A stretch of DNA of 64,000 nucleotides from Macrotrachela quadricornifera (lineage: Eukaryota; Rotifera; Eurotatoria; Philodinida; Philodinidae), in contig JAJEKB010021013.1 in assembly GCA_022393335.1 (NCBI GenBank), positions 1,183,812-1,247,811 on the forward strand, read 5' to 3'. Made by a program: the position numbers and the translations under genes. The first letter of the stretch is position 1. The number at the start of each line of letters is the position of its first letter. Of the stretch, positions 1-9,916 are shown in pieces. The notes below the pieces were generated by a model, which was not told where the DNA came from, ran no database searches, and saw nothing but the letters and a program-made list of their open reading frames with translations.

Positions 1-231
1 GACATGAATCCTGCAGAGAACATCGGTGCAATTATCAAAGATAGAGTTGAAGAGCTGATGGCAAGTGAAGATCCTCAAGATAGATACAAATATGACGCTC
101 TCAAAACTAACCTTGAGAGTGTCCTTAAGGACCTAGAAAACGACACAGATCTTTTTGTTGATTTGCTGTGCTCCATGAGGAAAAGATTTGACGCTCTCGC
201 AGCTGTCAGAGGAGGTCATACCAATTTCTAA
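1..231 (+). CDS. 3' end of an unrecognised protein-coding gene (or 75-aa small protein)
   Basis: The frame is open from the first base of the window to a TAA at 229-231, so it is probably the last part of a gene that starts upstream; a Met codon at 4 would give 75 aa. The protein is charged and predicted helical (runs of E, D, K, L with heptad-like spacing, e.g. DALKTNLESVLKDLEND) with no membrane segment. Base composition is clearly less AT-rich than the following DNA, which supports real coding. The repeated YDAL/FDAL wording at both ends of the helix is notable. I do not recognise the family; it could equally be the tail of a transposon ORF. Confidence 0.45.
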   Translation, partial: DMNPAENIGAIIKDRVEELMASEDPQDRYKYDALKTNLESVLKDLENDTDLFVDLLCSMRKRFDALAAVRGGHTNF

Positions 232-1172
232 ACTTATAAAATTTACTGTTAAGCAGTTTATATCCTCAATAAATCAGAAACTTCATGATATATTCGAATA
301 GGTGAATGGAATGATGGTTCTTGCATACATTCTAAATTAGAGGATATATGGCACTCTGGTACATATGGCATAAGCTCTTTTGATTATGTAATAGACAACA
401 CCTGATTCGATAGTACAGGTTGATGTAGAAATTTACGGGCTACGATTTGGTATAAAATTGTTGATGAAACCATTTGATCTATAGGTAGAACCAAGGGGGC
501 GTAAAGGTTTTGAACCACTCTGTAATATATTAGTTTTTTTTATATATGAAAAAGTAAGTTTTTTTTCTTAAAGTGATTACGGTTACTTGATGGAGGGTCT
601 GTCTAGACATGTCAAAATGGATATAAAGCTTGGATATGTCTCTATCATTGACGAAAAAATCAGCTCATTTACTCAAGCCTCAATGGAGATATTCAGTGTT
701 TTGTTTGGTGCATGACTTTTGGGTTACCCTGTATTTCTACTGAATCTGTTCATAATGTCTATATAAAGATACCATATCATATCAGTACTTCAAAAAAAAA
801 TCTTTTGTTGATTTTCATATTTGATCCTTTTTTGCTATGCAAATCATCTTTCTCTCAACAATCGAACAATTTTGACTATTTTTTTAAAGTTCACGATGAA
901 AAAAAACTGAATCATGACGATCTAAAGATGAATATTGATTATAATCTGCAATAAAGTCATAGAGGATAATAGGTCAAGATAAGCTATATATACGTTACAT
1001 ACAGAAATAGATGGAGCTTATTCTACAGTCTTTCGACCAATCAGATTCTGTTCAAGCTTTACCGAGAGGACTCTACTGACCGATTAAGCGATATTCGAAC
1101 ATCTCAAATATGATTTATAAATACTAATAGATGGTGAACATTGATGATCAATGTTCAGCGTGTATGAGTAAT
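232..1172. other. AT-rich intergenic stretch
   Basis: Lies between the 3' end of the left-edge gene and the 3' end of the large minus-strand gene. A plus-strand frame open at 712-954 (80 codons) has low-complexity, poly-F/K-like composition and no recognisable motif, so I do not call it a gene. No RNA gene or clear repeat was seen. Confidence 0.4.
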
Positions 1173-3986
1173 TTAGAAAGAAAAATATGGTCTTGTGGCA
1201 TCGTGCATCGATAGAAATATCCTTCGTAGAGACAAACATGAAACGATCAGCAATGGCAAATTCTTATATGTAGCGTCATTTACATGTAGCTTATCTTGCC
1301 AAAGGTAATAACTTACGTCGATAGGTGTCTCTGTACGAGTTGATTGTATTTGATGTTCAAGAATATTATCATGAGTCGGTATAAGACGTCGAAGAAGTGG
1401 ATGAAACCATAGTTTGTATACCACAAATATCATAGTAACTGTGTCGATAATCAAAAAAGTGAATAGGAGTGTATGAAATACAAGTGCTGGACGTCGAATA
1501 ATCGGCGATTGATTATTCTGAACAAAGTAAGGAACTTGTCTAAATTTAATGGTAAATGTCGTTGTATGCCACATATAACGCAAATATTGACCATATTGAT
1601 TAAAACGAAAATGATCTGATAGATCGTTAACATGTATAAAAGATGGTTTCCATCGACCATAAAAATGTTTCTTTCCAGTGTCTTCTAATGGTTTTGTCAC
1701 ATTAATAATTTTGACTAGATATACAATGAATTCTGTTGAGAATCCAATTGTTTGATTATCTGTATAAAAAATAGTGCATACATCAAGATTATGTAGTGTG
1801 TGAACTTCTTCAGCATCACTTTGAGGATTGCTTGATAATCCATGTAAACAAAGACGAAGAGCTCCAATTGAATAATCCTCGTCGATGTCGACTTTAATAG
1901 TAGAAGTATGACTAGGTAGATTAAAGCTAAACAATCCAGTAACAGTATCATTGGAAAGTGTACACTTAGTTTTATTGATACGTATAGGAATAGTATTATC
2001 TCTCATAAGTTGAACATTAATATTGTCGCATATTGTTCTAGTATGTATCAAATATATAGTCATCCAAAATGATTGATTATCTAGCATATCAAAAATCTTC
2101 CAATAGTTGCTATTCAATTCAGGTAATAGTAATTGAACAGCATTGTCGAATTTAGTATTTCTCTGATTTTCTATGCATGGTGAAGGTGATGTATCTGTTT
2201 TCTCAATAGGATAGGAATGAAGATAATTATGTGCGAACCATGAAGAATATATGATAATTGAAATAATGACAATTGATGCAAGTCCACCAATCCATCGTTC
2301 TCCTTCCCTAATAAGATCAATACGTTTGAAAATGAGTTTTATTCGTTTTCGATAGATATGAAGCGTCGTTAGTTGACCTTGTTTGATAATCAACATAATA
2401 ATCCAGAATATAAAACAGAAACCAAATGCTAAAAGAGTCCAGAAAAGAGGTGAAGAGATAATACAATTGATTGACTTTCCAAAAGGTAAGAAATTGAGTA
2501 GCAATAAATCATCATAGTTGTCCATTATAGGTGTATCTGGATAGGTAAATGTTTGAGTAAACGACTTAAACTCACTAAGATTAACTTCATCACTGGCACC
2601 CAATGGACAAAATGAATCCGATTTGCAAGGTTGACATTTTATTGCTGGATAATCACCTGGATTTTTGGTTCCTGGTGGACAGAGTGTACAAGGACCCAAA
2701 CCAGATATATTTTTAAAGGTGCCCTTTATGCATGGTTCTGGTCGAATAACATTACGCTTCATGTCCATAATATATACTCTCTTAGAGTAGTATCCGGTCT
2801 TAGCGGATGGAATGAATATGAAATGGCCTTCATTGCTAACGATTAAGAAGTTGTTTGATCTTGTGAAAATTCCCCAATAGAAACTATTTTCAATTATACG
2901 AAACGTCTGTTGATTATTAGGAAGAATAAAATCAGGGTGAAGTCCCTGATCAGATAAAGCATTAGTCGTTATATTTTTGTAGACGTGGATTTCTGAATAA
3001 GATCCAAGGTTAAATATCGACTTACGCACAAATACGGCAAGTGTACCTTGATCATCAATCCATACGACTGAATGCCCAAAACCTATTTTATTCATATTCA
3101 TTCCAAGTGGTCTACGATATCGCAGAGAATAGGAATTATTCTGACATGATTCATAAATTATTACTGTATCAATACGACTATATCCTATGGCGACTAATCT
3201 TCCCGATAGATTAATCGAAATCGACAAACTATAATCTAGATCGTGATTACGTATTATAGATCCACGGATAGCATCAAGATTAGTGGGTTGGTAAGTGCAA
3301 TGTACAGTTAGAGTTGGAAGGCTAATTAACGAAATCATAAGATAACTTATCGCTTTTTTGTTTATACGAAAACCAGCTATGACAGCCCGATCATTTGTTA
3401 AATCGAATGCATAAGGAATGAACTGGGCTGTGGAATTTTCATCAAACCAGTCATTAATTCGTTGAAAACGATGGAGTTTATTTGTTAATAAATCATAAGA
3501 GATCATATATGAAGCAGTTAAAACGTATGCATACTTCTCCTCTGAGTCAACTTTCACGAACATGTGACTTTGATCATCATCTTCTTGTGTCCATATATGA
3601 TTGATTTCAGTCACATGGAGAATATTCGAGCTAGAATTTTTCCACTTAGTATCGAAACTAATATTAAAAGTTATTTGACTTAGTACGTTGTAGTTCGATG
3701 TTGTATTCTTAGCGATTTGCATAAACACATAGGAATTTTTCTCTGGTTTTGTCGTCATTGCATAAAGACCATAAACAGTGAGTTCTTTGTGAGGATAATC
3801 CAACCCTTGTGGTGGTGTCTCTTCTGGTAGAAAGCATATAACATAAGCGTGACCTTCATTGTAAGCAAACATATAATATTCATCGGTGAGTGACCATATT
3901 AAATAACTGCTGCCATTGTAATACTTTAAACCTTTAGCCACAACTAACCATTTGAATGTCAGCAGTAGAATAAAAATAACTCTCAT
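1173..3986 (-). CDS. Large receptor-like membrane protein with ephrin-receptor-type Cys-rich segment
   Basis: A single uninterrupted frame of 937 codons. Residues 1-18 look like a signal peptide (MRVIFILLLTFKWLVVAKG). Residues about 19-415 form an extracellular region rich in beta-strand-like, N-glycosylatable (N-x-S/T) sequence, possibly propeller-like. Residues about 417-465 are a Cys-rich segment with the pattern C..GT...G...C..CPPGT...C..C....C, as in the ephrin-receptor-like / GCC2-GCC3 modules. Hydrophobic segments follow at about 511-533, 567-583 and 832-860; the loop between the second and third (about 250 aa) again has several cysteines and N-glycosylation sites. The C-terminal ~75 aa are probably cytosolic. 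Start chosen: the first Met, which directly gives the signal peptide. No kinase or other enzyme domain is visible. Bdelloid genomes hold many intronless proteins of this architecture with no known function. The reading frame is intact, so the gene is probably functional. Confidence 0.85.
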   Translation of the reverse strand: MRVIFILLLTFKWLVVAKGLKYYNGSSYLIWSLTDEYYMFAYNEGHAYVICFLPEETPPQGLDYPHKELTVYGLYAMTTKPEKNSYVFMQIAKNTTSNYNVLSQITFNISFDTKWKNSSSNILHVTEINHIWTQEDDDQSHMFVKVDSEEKYAYVLTASYMISYDLLTNKLHRFQRINDWFDENSTAQFIPYAFDLTNDRAVIAGFRINKKAISYLMISLISLPTLTVHCTYQPTNLDAIRGSIIRNHDLDYSLSISINLSGRLVAIGYSRIDTVIIYESCQNNSYSLRYRRPLGMNMNKIGFGHSVVWIDDQGTLAVFVRKSIFNLGSYSEIHVYKNITTNALSDQGLHPDFILPNNQQTFRIIENSFYWGIFTRSNNFLIVSNEGHFIFIPSAKTGYYSKRVYIMDMKRNVIRPEPCIKGTFKNISGLGPCTLCPPGTKNPGDYPAIKCQPCKSDSFCPLGASDEVNLSEFKSFTQTFTYPDTPIMDNYDDLLLLNFLPFGKSINCIISSPLFWTLLAFGFCFIFWIIMLIIKQGQLTTLHIYRKRIKLIFKRIDLIREGERWIGGLASIVIISIIIYSSWFAHNYLHSYPIEKTDTSPSPCIENQRNTKFDNAVQLLLPELNSNYWKIFDMLDNQSFWMTIYLIHTRTICDNINVQLMRDNTIPIRINKTKCTLSNDTVTGLFSFNLPSHTSTIKVDIDEDYSIGALRLCLHGLSSNPQSDAEEVHTLHNLDVCTIFYTDNQTIGFSTEFIVYLVKIINVTKPLEDTGKKHFYGRWKPSFIHVNDLSDHFRFNQYGQYLRYMWHTTTFTIKFRQVPYFVQNNQSPIIRRPALVFHTLLFTFLIIDTVTMIFVVYKLWFHPLLRRLIPTHDNILEHQIQSTRTETPIDVSYYLWQDKLHVNDATYKNLPLLIVSCLSLRRIFLSMHDATRPYFSF

Positions 3987-4557
3987 CTATATTAAATTTC
4001 AAAGTTATATTTAATTTTTAAACATGTTTTTGGATACTCAACTACCCGTTTATTTACTTCATACATTCCTCATGAACTTTTCACAACTTACACATTAATC
4101 ATCTAATAAACAGTTATTAGACACAAATAAACAAACAGCAGCAAAGCAACTTAAGGAATATGACAAAAGCTAGAATACACATCGAAATGACAGATTTTTA
4201 TTGGGTTCATGAAATTGAAGGAACTCATACAAATCACAGAACTTAAAAACTCAAGAAATTCGTCAAATTAAAAGAACTTAAGGAATTCCATGAACTAAAG
4301 GAAATAACAGTAACCTAGAATGACAATAAATATTTTATTAGACTGCAGCAATCATCTTGTATTGCCAAAGTTAGGATATATTTTCGAATAGCTATGCAGC
4401 AACTTTAATACTGACACTTAATGCTGAGTATGAGGATGCCATTGCCAGATAAAAACACCCGATGGCGTATTCGTTGAGTACAAGTGAGTACAGAACGAAT
4501 AAGGTTTCTTTTCCCACTATGATTGAGTATGATAAAAATATCAATATTTGAAAAAAG
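3987..4557. other. Upstream region of the membrane protein gene, with small direct repeats
   Basis: The bases just before the start codon are AT-rich (TATATTAAATTT-like). Further out, 4140-4320 holds loose repeats of words such as 'gaacttaaggaattc' and 'gaactaaaggaa', about 30-40 bp apart. No gene seen. Confidence 0.3.
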
Positions 4558-4591
4558 TTATACCGACGAGAAAGTCAGATGCAAAGACAAT

Positions 4592-4900
4592 TCACTCGGT
4601 GACAGTAAGAATAGAATTAAGATTAAATATATCCCGGATCCCAGGTGAAGCATAACGACGATCGTAAGCGACGAAAAATGGTCGTTTCCACCGCTGGAAA
4701 CGGCCGTACACGCTATACTTACAACCGTATACGTGTTGTCGAACATTCATTTTATATGCGTCGTATACGACAACGCTTACTGTTGTGCGATCCAGTAAAC
4801 GGCCGCGTTTCAACGTACCATGACAGATACTTCCCTTTTTCAGCAGCAAGCCTGCTTCGACTATCTTTCGAATTGCTTTTCCTTTTGTGTCACGATACAA
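4592..4900 (-). CDS. Unrecognised ORF in a less AT-rich island, possible transposon remnant
   Basis: A 102-codon frame with basic, tyrosine-rich sequence (for example RFQRWKRPFFVAYDRRY). The island 4590-5070 is visibly less AT-rich than its surroundings. The opposite strand is also open for 141 codons (4645-5070), so the coding strand is uncertain. No catalytic or zinc-binding motif is visible, and the reading in the same direction upstream runs quickly into stops. It may be a broken exon of a mobile element. I do not recognise it. Confidence 0.2.
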   Translation of the reverse strand: MYRDTKGKAIRKIVEAGLLLKKGSICHGTLKRGRLLDRTTVSVVVYDAYKMNVRQHVYGCKYSVYGRFQRWKRPFFVAYDRRYASPGIRDIFNLNSILTVTE

Positions 4901-5088
4901 TCCTACTCCTCACAACAGGCTTTCAAAATACTGTTTTAAAGGCCTCCAGTATTTTTTTGTTATTAAAAATACTAGAAAAATCACCTGCACAAGGCAACTT
5001 ACGCCGACTTAGCAATGATAGGCTTCGTTTAGGCCTTAATCATCGTCGAGTTTATTCAGTGATGTGGTAGGCACCATATTATGCTAGT

Positions 5089-5304
5089 ACCAAGAGATCT
5101 TGAAGCCCTATATTATGGGATACTCTTGGATTCTGAACTCCTATATTTCTGGTGTCCTTGGTTTCATCAGATCCTATATGCAGAGGGTACCTTGGGACCT
5201 TATATTCTTTATTTAAGGACTACCCTTGAGTCCTCAGGTCATGTATTTAGAGGGTATCCATGGGTCATCAAAATCTGTATCAGGAGAATATCCATAGCTC
5301 CTCA
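5089..5304 (+). repeat. Minisatellite, about 34-bp unit, six to seven copies
   Basis: Successive units start with CC(T/A)TGG or CTTGGA-like words and end with (A/G)GGGTA or similar: unit starts fall near 5092, 5124, 5158, 5192, 5225, 5259 and 5292. Each contains a TCCTATAT-like core. A frame remains open across it on the plus strand (5081-5563), which I attribute to the low stop content of the unit, not to coding. Confidence 0.7.
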
Positions 5305-5609
5305 ACACGCTAAAATAAAATGTGCCGCATATGTCACATTTTGCAATACAATGTACATCACATTCAAGTGTGACACGAGGTGCTCGTTGCGGCATATTTC
5401 TTTCATTGAAAGTACGACACATTCTGAAAGCATGATTCAAATCTACCATATGGCAAATTTTAGATTTTTTTCTCAAAAGCATATGATTCATATATTTTTC
5501 AATTTAGTTGTTGTCACCTTGAAAATTCAAGAAAGTCAGATTGTAGAATCTGTCCATCCTTGAAGTGATCCGATCTCTATCAGCAGCATCCGCACGAGCG
5601 GGGGTGTGT

Positions 5610-8600
5610 TGGCGAGTGTGCACCCCTTAATAATTGGAAATTTTCGTCTTTTTGAACGACCGAAGCAGATTTGGAACAAATTTGTGTTTTATTTAAAAAA
5701 TTTCGCTCGAAATACTCTTTTACACCTCCCAAAAAAATTTTACATCCTTTCAAAACCTGCTACATCCCCCGCCCCCAATCTTCGACCCTTCGCGCGGGCA
5801 CTGAATGTAAAACAAACACAGGTGTACAATTGTTATATTCTCTCTAGTTTTCATATAGGTTATGCATACGTAAGACAGAAGATGATTATAATCGTCAAGG
5901 TAAACTAAAAATGGGTTCAGTCAAAAATAATCAATTCTAAAATGCTTATCATGCCATTCCCACCCTTAAATATTTAAGATAAATAAATCAAGTTCAATTG
6001 TTTTTATCTACTAAAATCAGCTAGAAAGGATTTTTCAAGGAAAAGTCGATTTTCAATACAGTTACAATTATAACTTAGATAACTTTATCATTAAAAAAAC
6101 TTTTTTTTTCAATCGTTTTATTTTTTTATAACTGAAAACGGCTCCCTAAAAACGTATGATAATCAAAAATTCATTTTCATTTATATGTTATACATAATGA
6201 CAATTTCGAAGTAAAACATTCAATGCTGGATTGGAAATCTACTTCATTGGTGCTACAATAAGCACATATTCTTCTTTTTTCTGTCGCATTTTATTGTCAA
6301 AACTAAGGAAAGTTTTTGATGAATCAACCAAAATGATATGCTGTACAAGTTTAAGAATAACGTTAATTCTTCCGTGAGGGCGGGCGTGTATATATACAGA
6401 ATAAAGGACGAGAGTATTCTTGCAAAACAAAAGTCCAAAGAAGAATAGAGAAATAATGGCGTCACCGTATCTTAACATCAAGAACAAAGAGTATTTGAAA
6501 AGAATTTCTATGAGAGAAGGAAAGAAGGAAAAGACAAGTATTAGATAACACTTGCCATTGTTTAGAATCTTAACGGTCTTAGATATTTAATAGTTTTATG
6601 CTAAATGAGCACTTATTTTCTCTACTGAAGAATATATGGATGAAAAATAATCCATCCCTCCTCACCCAGGTAAATATACTACAAAATGATATAATAACAA
6701 ATGTTGCATAGATTCGATGTAATGAACACTATTATTAATCATACGTAGATGATTAATAATGTGTCATTTATTATTGAAGATAACAATATCGAACACATGC
6801 AGAATTTGTTATTCTATTATTTAATAGTATATTAATTGCATCAATTTTGCAGACGAGATATTCAATAATGTATTCCTAGAGTAAAGTTTTCGATATTAAT
6901 TATTTAATAAAAATGTAAATACTCGGATTGGAACTTTTGAACAATTCTAAGTAAACAATAGTTTTGGATTAAAAATCTTGTATTGAAATTTGGTTAAAAT
7001 CTTCTCATTTTGACTTATCTTTAATTAAAAAAAGATTCGTTTTGAATTTTATTTCTGTTAGTTTTTATATGGGTGAAGATTCTTAGGTCTCGTGCGTTCC
7101 CTCATTTATTATCGTAAAGTCTTTAATTTCTCGAAATTTCGTTATTTCTTTTGGTTCTTTGAATTCATGTATTTTAAAGCGTGATTACTGATTGTTTATT
7201 GTTAAACATTTCGATTATGAATTCTTTATAAGTTCCTCAATGATAAAATTCTAACATAGCTCAATAAACTATTGAATAGATAAATATATCTTTAATCATT
7301 AAAATTAATTTTCAAATAAAAAAAGGAAGATTTCTAAACATATATTTACCTTATTTTGTTGAAGTTGAAACAACAAATAAATGTATTAATGGATCGTTGA
7401 CAATGCTAACATAAATAAGAGAAGAAAAATATCTAGATATATGTAACTATAGAATAATTCTATTACAAATTTAATATAATTATTGTTCGTTATTCTTATA
7501 TCCATTTTCCTTCTCTTTCTATTATGTTAGGATATGTGTTTAGTACATTAACGTCTGCTTTTGGTTACTAATGTGTAAATGGTTTTTTCTTTTTATTTTC
7601 TTTCTCTTTATTTATATGACATATGTATATATGTGAGTGTCTGCTAGTATACTCAATCTGGTTTTTTTTTTATCTATTAAATAAACTAAATCCATATATT
7701 CATATAGAATGAAAAGAATGACACAACAAAAGGTAAAATAGTGAGAAGAAAAAAACTAGATAACTATGTATAAGTATGACATCACTGTAAAATAATTCTT
7801 ATATTATACTGTTGTTATAATGGCAAATTGTGATATTGTCTAACAACTGCTTCCTTTTCAATGAATTCCCCTTTGTTTAATGCATTTTGCTTATATTACT
7901 GATAATTAGTAAAATAAGATATGAGAAAAAAAGAAAATGGTATATGGATATACATCTGTATGAATGACATAAGGAAAGAAGAAAATGACTGTATGAGAAT
8001 ATGTTATTAATCAATGAAGTATATAAAAGGCACCGAATATCAGTAGAGAGAAAAATATTCATCAGGAAAAAAAAAAACTATGAGATTTTTAGAAGATTTT
8101 TCTAATTGAATTTTGGATTGATTCGTAGATATCTATTGAATTATTTTAGATAATTCAAATGTTATGTTGAAACTATTTCAATTCGTTATAAAAAGTTTTA
8201 AAAAAAATTTCTTTCTATCTACTCTAATAATAAAAACAATATTATTTATTTCTATGATTATTATTATATAAAGAAAATTTATATAAGATTTATCTGTTAT
8301 CATACGGTACGATTATTCTTGTGAGAGTACATTTTATAACAAATTGTTCTTTGAATACTAATTTTTTATTCTGAATTTATTTTATATTAAATGCAATTGT
8401 TGAGTAAATACATAATTGAAAAAGATTTTATTGAATATACTAAAACTCAAGTTTTAACATATCTATAAGCAATTTTGAGATGATCGAAAAGGAAAAATTA
8501 TTCATAATGATTAAGTTAATAAGTTAAAATTATTTCAAATATTGATTTTAACATTTAATATGCATTTTTGTCTATTATACATGTGTGAGAGTGTGCATAG

Positions 8601-9410
8601 GATTTTCGAATGATTATTTAACAAGGAAATTATTATCAAAACTATCATTTATATATAATTTGATACTCATCAGGATAAGTCAAAACCAAATTTAATCCTT
8701 CTTTTATCTTGAATTACAAATAATAAGTGTTTCTTTTTGTGTATTCAAAAAGTTCATAGACTATAGAATCAATCAGTGTGGCCGTTTAATCGATAACTCT
8801 TCACAATTACATTTAATTAAGCTTCATTAAATTGAAAAATATCATTGCAAATAAACACAATATGGATCTATTTAATTGCATAAGTCACATACGACATGTT
8901 AGATCTAATGGCAAATTTTATTGATTCATTTGTAGGATGGTAATGAAATAAAATGACATGTCGTATCTAATACGATGATTTTTCAAAATCAAAGTTGATT
9001 TTCGAATTTTAATCACAATCGTTGTTTATTTTCTGCTTTTTAGAAAATAAATCTTCTTAGAAATCAAGAATTTTTCGAATTTAATTACTTTAGTTTATTG
9101 AAGATCGATTTTTCAAAAAAATAGAATTTGAAAAAAATTTACAGTGTAGCAGAGGTAAAGTCAACTGAAGAGATCGGAATCGAACTTGGCATGCCGAATT
9201 CATCTTCAACGTATTAAAAGACAAAAAAAAGAAATACATCATTTTTTTTAAATGCGCATTGTGAGAAAAAAATCACTTTTTCTTAATATAGTGACGTAAA
9301 ATGCGTATTGCAGTGAAAATGAAGGATGATCACGTCACTCGTTCTATCCAGTAGAAATATTTTTTCTTTCTTTATAATAGCATTATACAAAATTAGACAC
9401 GTATGCAAAC
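5610..9410. other. Very AT-rich intergenic DNA, no gene seen
   Basis: Long A/T runs with dense stops on both strands. Small details: a 6360-6400 segment with GAGGGCGGGCGTG next to TATATATAC; an inverted repeat ATACGACATGT at 8889-8899 with its complement at 8956-8966 (56-bp loop); dispersed GATTTTC/AATCGATT-like words at 6040-6130 and 8985-9130, which recur at 35.5-36 kb and 42.5-42.9 kb and suggest an old dispersed element. Confidence 0.4.
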
Positions 9411-9420
9411 AATGGTGAGC

Positions 9421-9618
9421 ACTCTTTCGCTGCGTGGATAAGAAGGTAATTTCTTGCACAATACTATGTGAGCATACGTATAAGGAAAAAAATGCACATA
9501 CTGCAGCATAGAATAATGATGACTCTCTCGCTTTATAAATAAAAAGGTACTCTCTTACGCAATACTATATGATTATACGTATAAAAAAAAATACTCGTTG
9601 CACTGTAGAAGAAAAATT
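9421..9618 (+). repeat. Two tandem copies of a ~101-bp segment upstream of the array promoter
   Basis: Copy 1 begins ACTCTTTCGCTGCG at 9421 and copy 2 begins ACTCTCTCGCTTTA at 9522. Both continue with TTGCACAATACTAT / TACGCAATACTATATG, then CATACGTATAA(AG) and an A-rich tract followed by a GCA/CTG word. The pair ends about 90 bp before a TATA box and could be upstream promoter modules, or simply a duplication. Confidence 0.55.
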
Positions 9619-9707
9619 AACGTCTATTTCTCCTGTTACTCAAAATAAACATATGTGCGTCAGCACTTCTTCGCATCAAAATATTTCCTTACTGAAGAAT
9701 CGTTGTG

Positions 9708-9716
9708 TATATAAAG
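9708..9716 (+). promoter_or_regulatory. TATA box in front of the signal-peptide ORF
   Basis: TATATAAAG in the context TTGTGTATATAAAGTCGAAG. It lies 92 bp before the ATG at 9800, leaving room for a transcription start near 9740 and a ~60-nt leader. In this AT-rich DNA a TATA word alone is weak evidence; its position ahead of a signal peptide makes it more credible. Confidence 0.4.
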
Positions 9717-9799
9717 TCGAAGCATATCAATGGGATTAAACCAAACGCAAATAAATATATTTATATTATTCAATCTACAACGTGCTACGGCTCGATAAA

Positions 9800-9916
9800 A
9801 TGTTTAAAATGAACCAGTTATTTGGCATTATTATCGTGGGGGTATTGGTATCAACTTATATACCCAAGACTTCGGCAGCAAATGCCACTCAAGATCTCCA
9901 TCACTTTTGCAACTAG
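9800..9916 (+). CDS. Short secreted-peptide ORF or signal-peptide first exon
   Basis: ATG at 9800 opens a 38-codon frame ending in TAG at 9914-9916. Residues 1-27 make a convincing signal peptide: a short basic start (MFKMNQ), a hydrophobic core (LFGIIIVGVLV) and a small-residue cleavage region (TSAANA). Only about 10 residues follow before the stop, with one Cys. It is either a tiny secreted peptide, the first exon of a gene whose donor I cannot place, or the surviving 5' end of a broken gene. The stop comes just before a possible donor (GTAGAAT at 9924), and monomers of the large array begin immediately downstream, so ORF and array may belong to one former transcription unit. Confidence 0.35.
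   Translation: MFKMNQLFGIIIVGVLVSTYIPKTSAANATQDLHHFCN

Noticed and set aside
712..954. 80-codon plus-strand ORF
   Set aside because: Low-complexity F/K/S/L composition, no motif, AT-rich; length is within chance for this DNA.
4645..5563. Plus-strand ORFs of 141 and 160 codons
   Set aside because: The first overlaps a minus-strand frame of similar quality and has an unnatural composition; the second spans the 34-bp minisatellite.
9150..9215. tRNA-like B box (GTTCGATTCC on the minus strand near 9177)
   Set aside because: The flanking bases do not form a T-stem and no A box or acceptor stem is present at the right distance.
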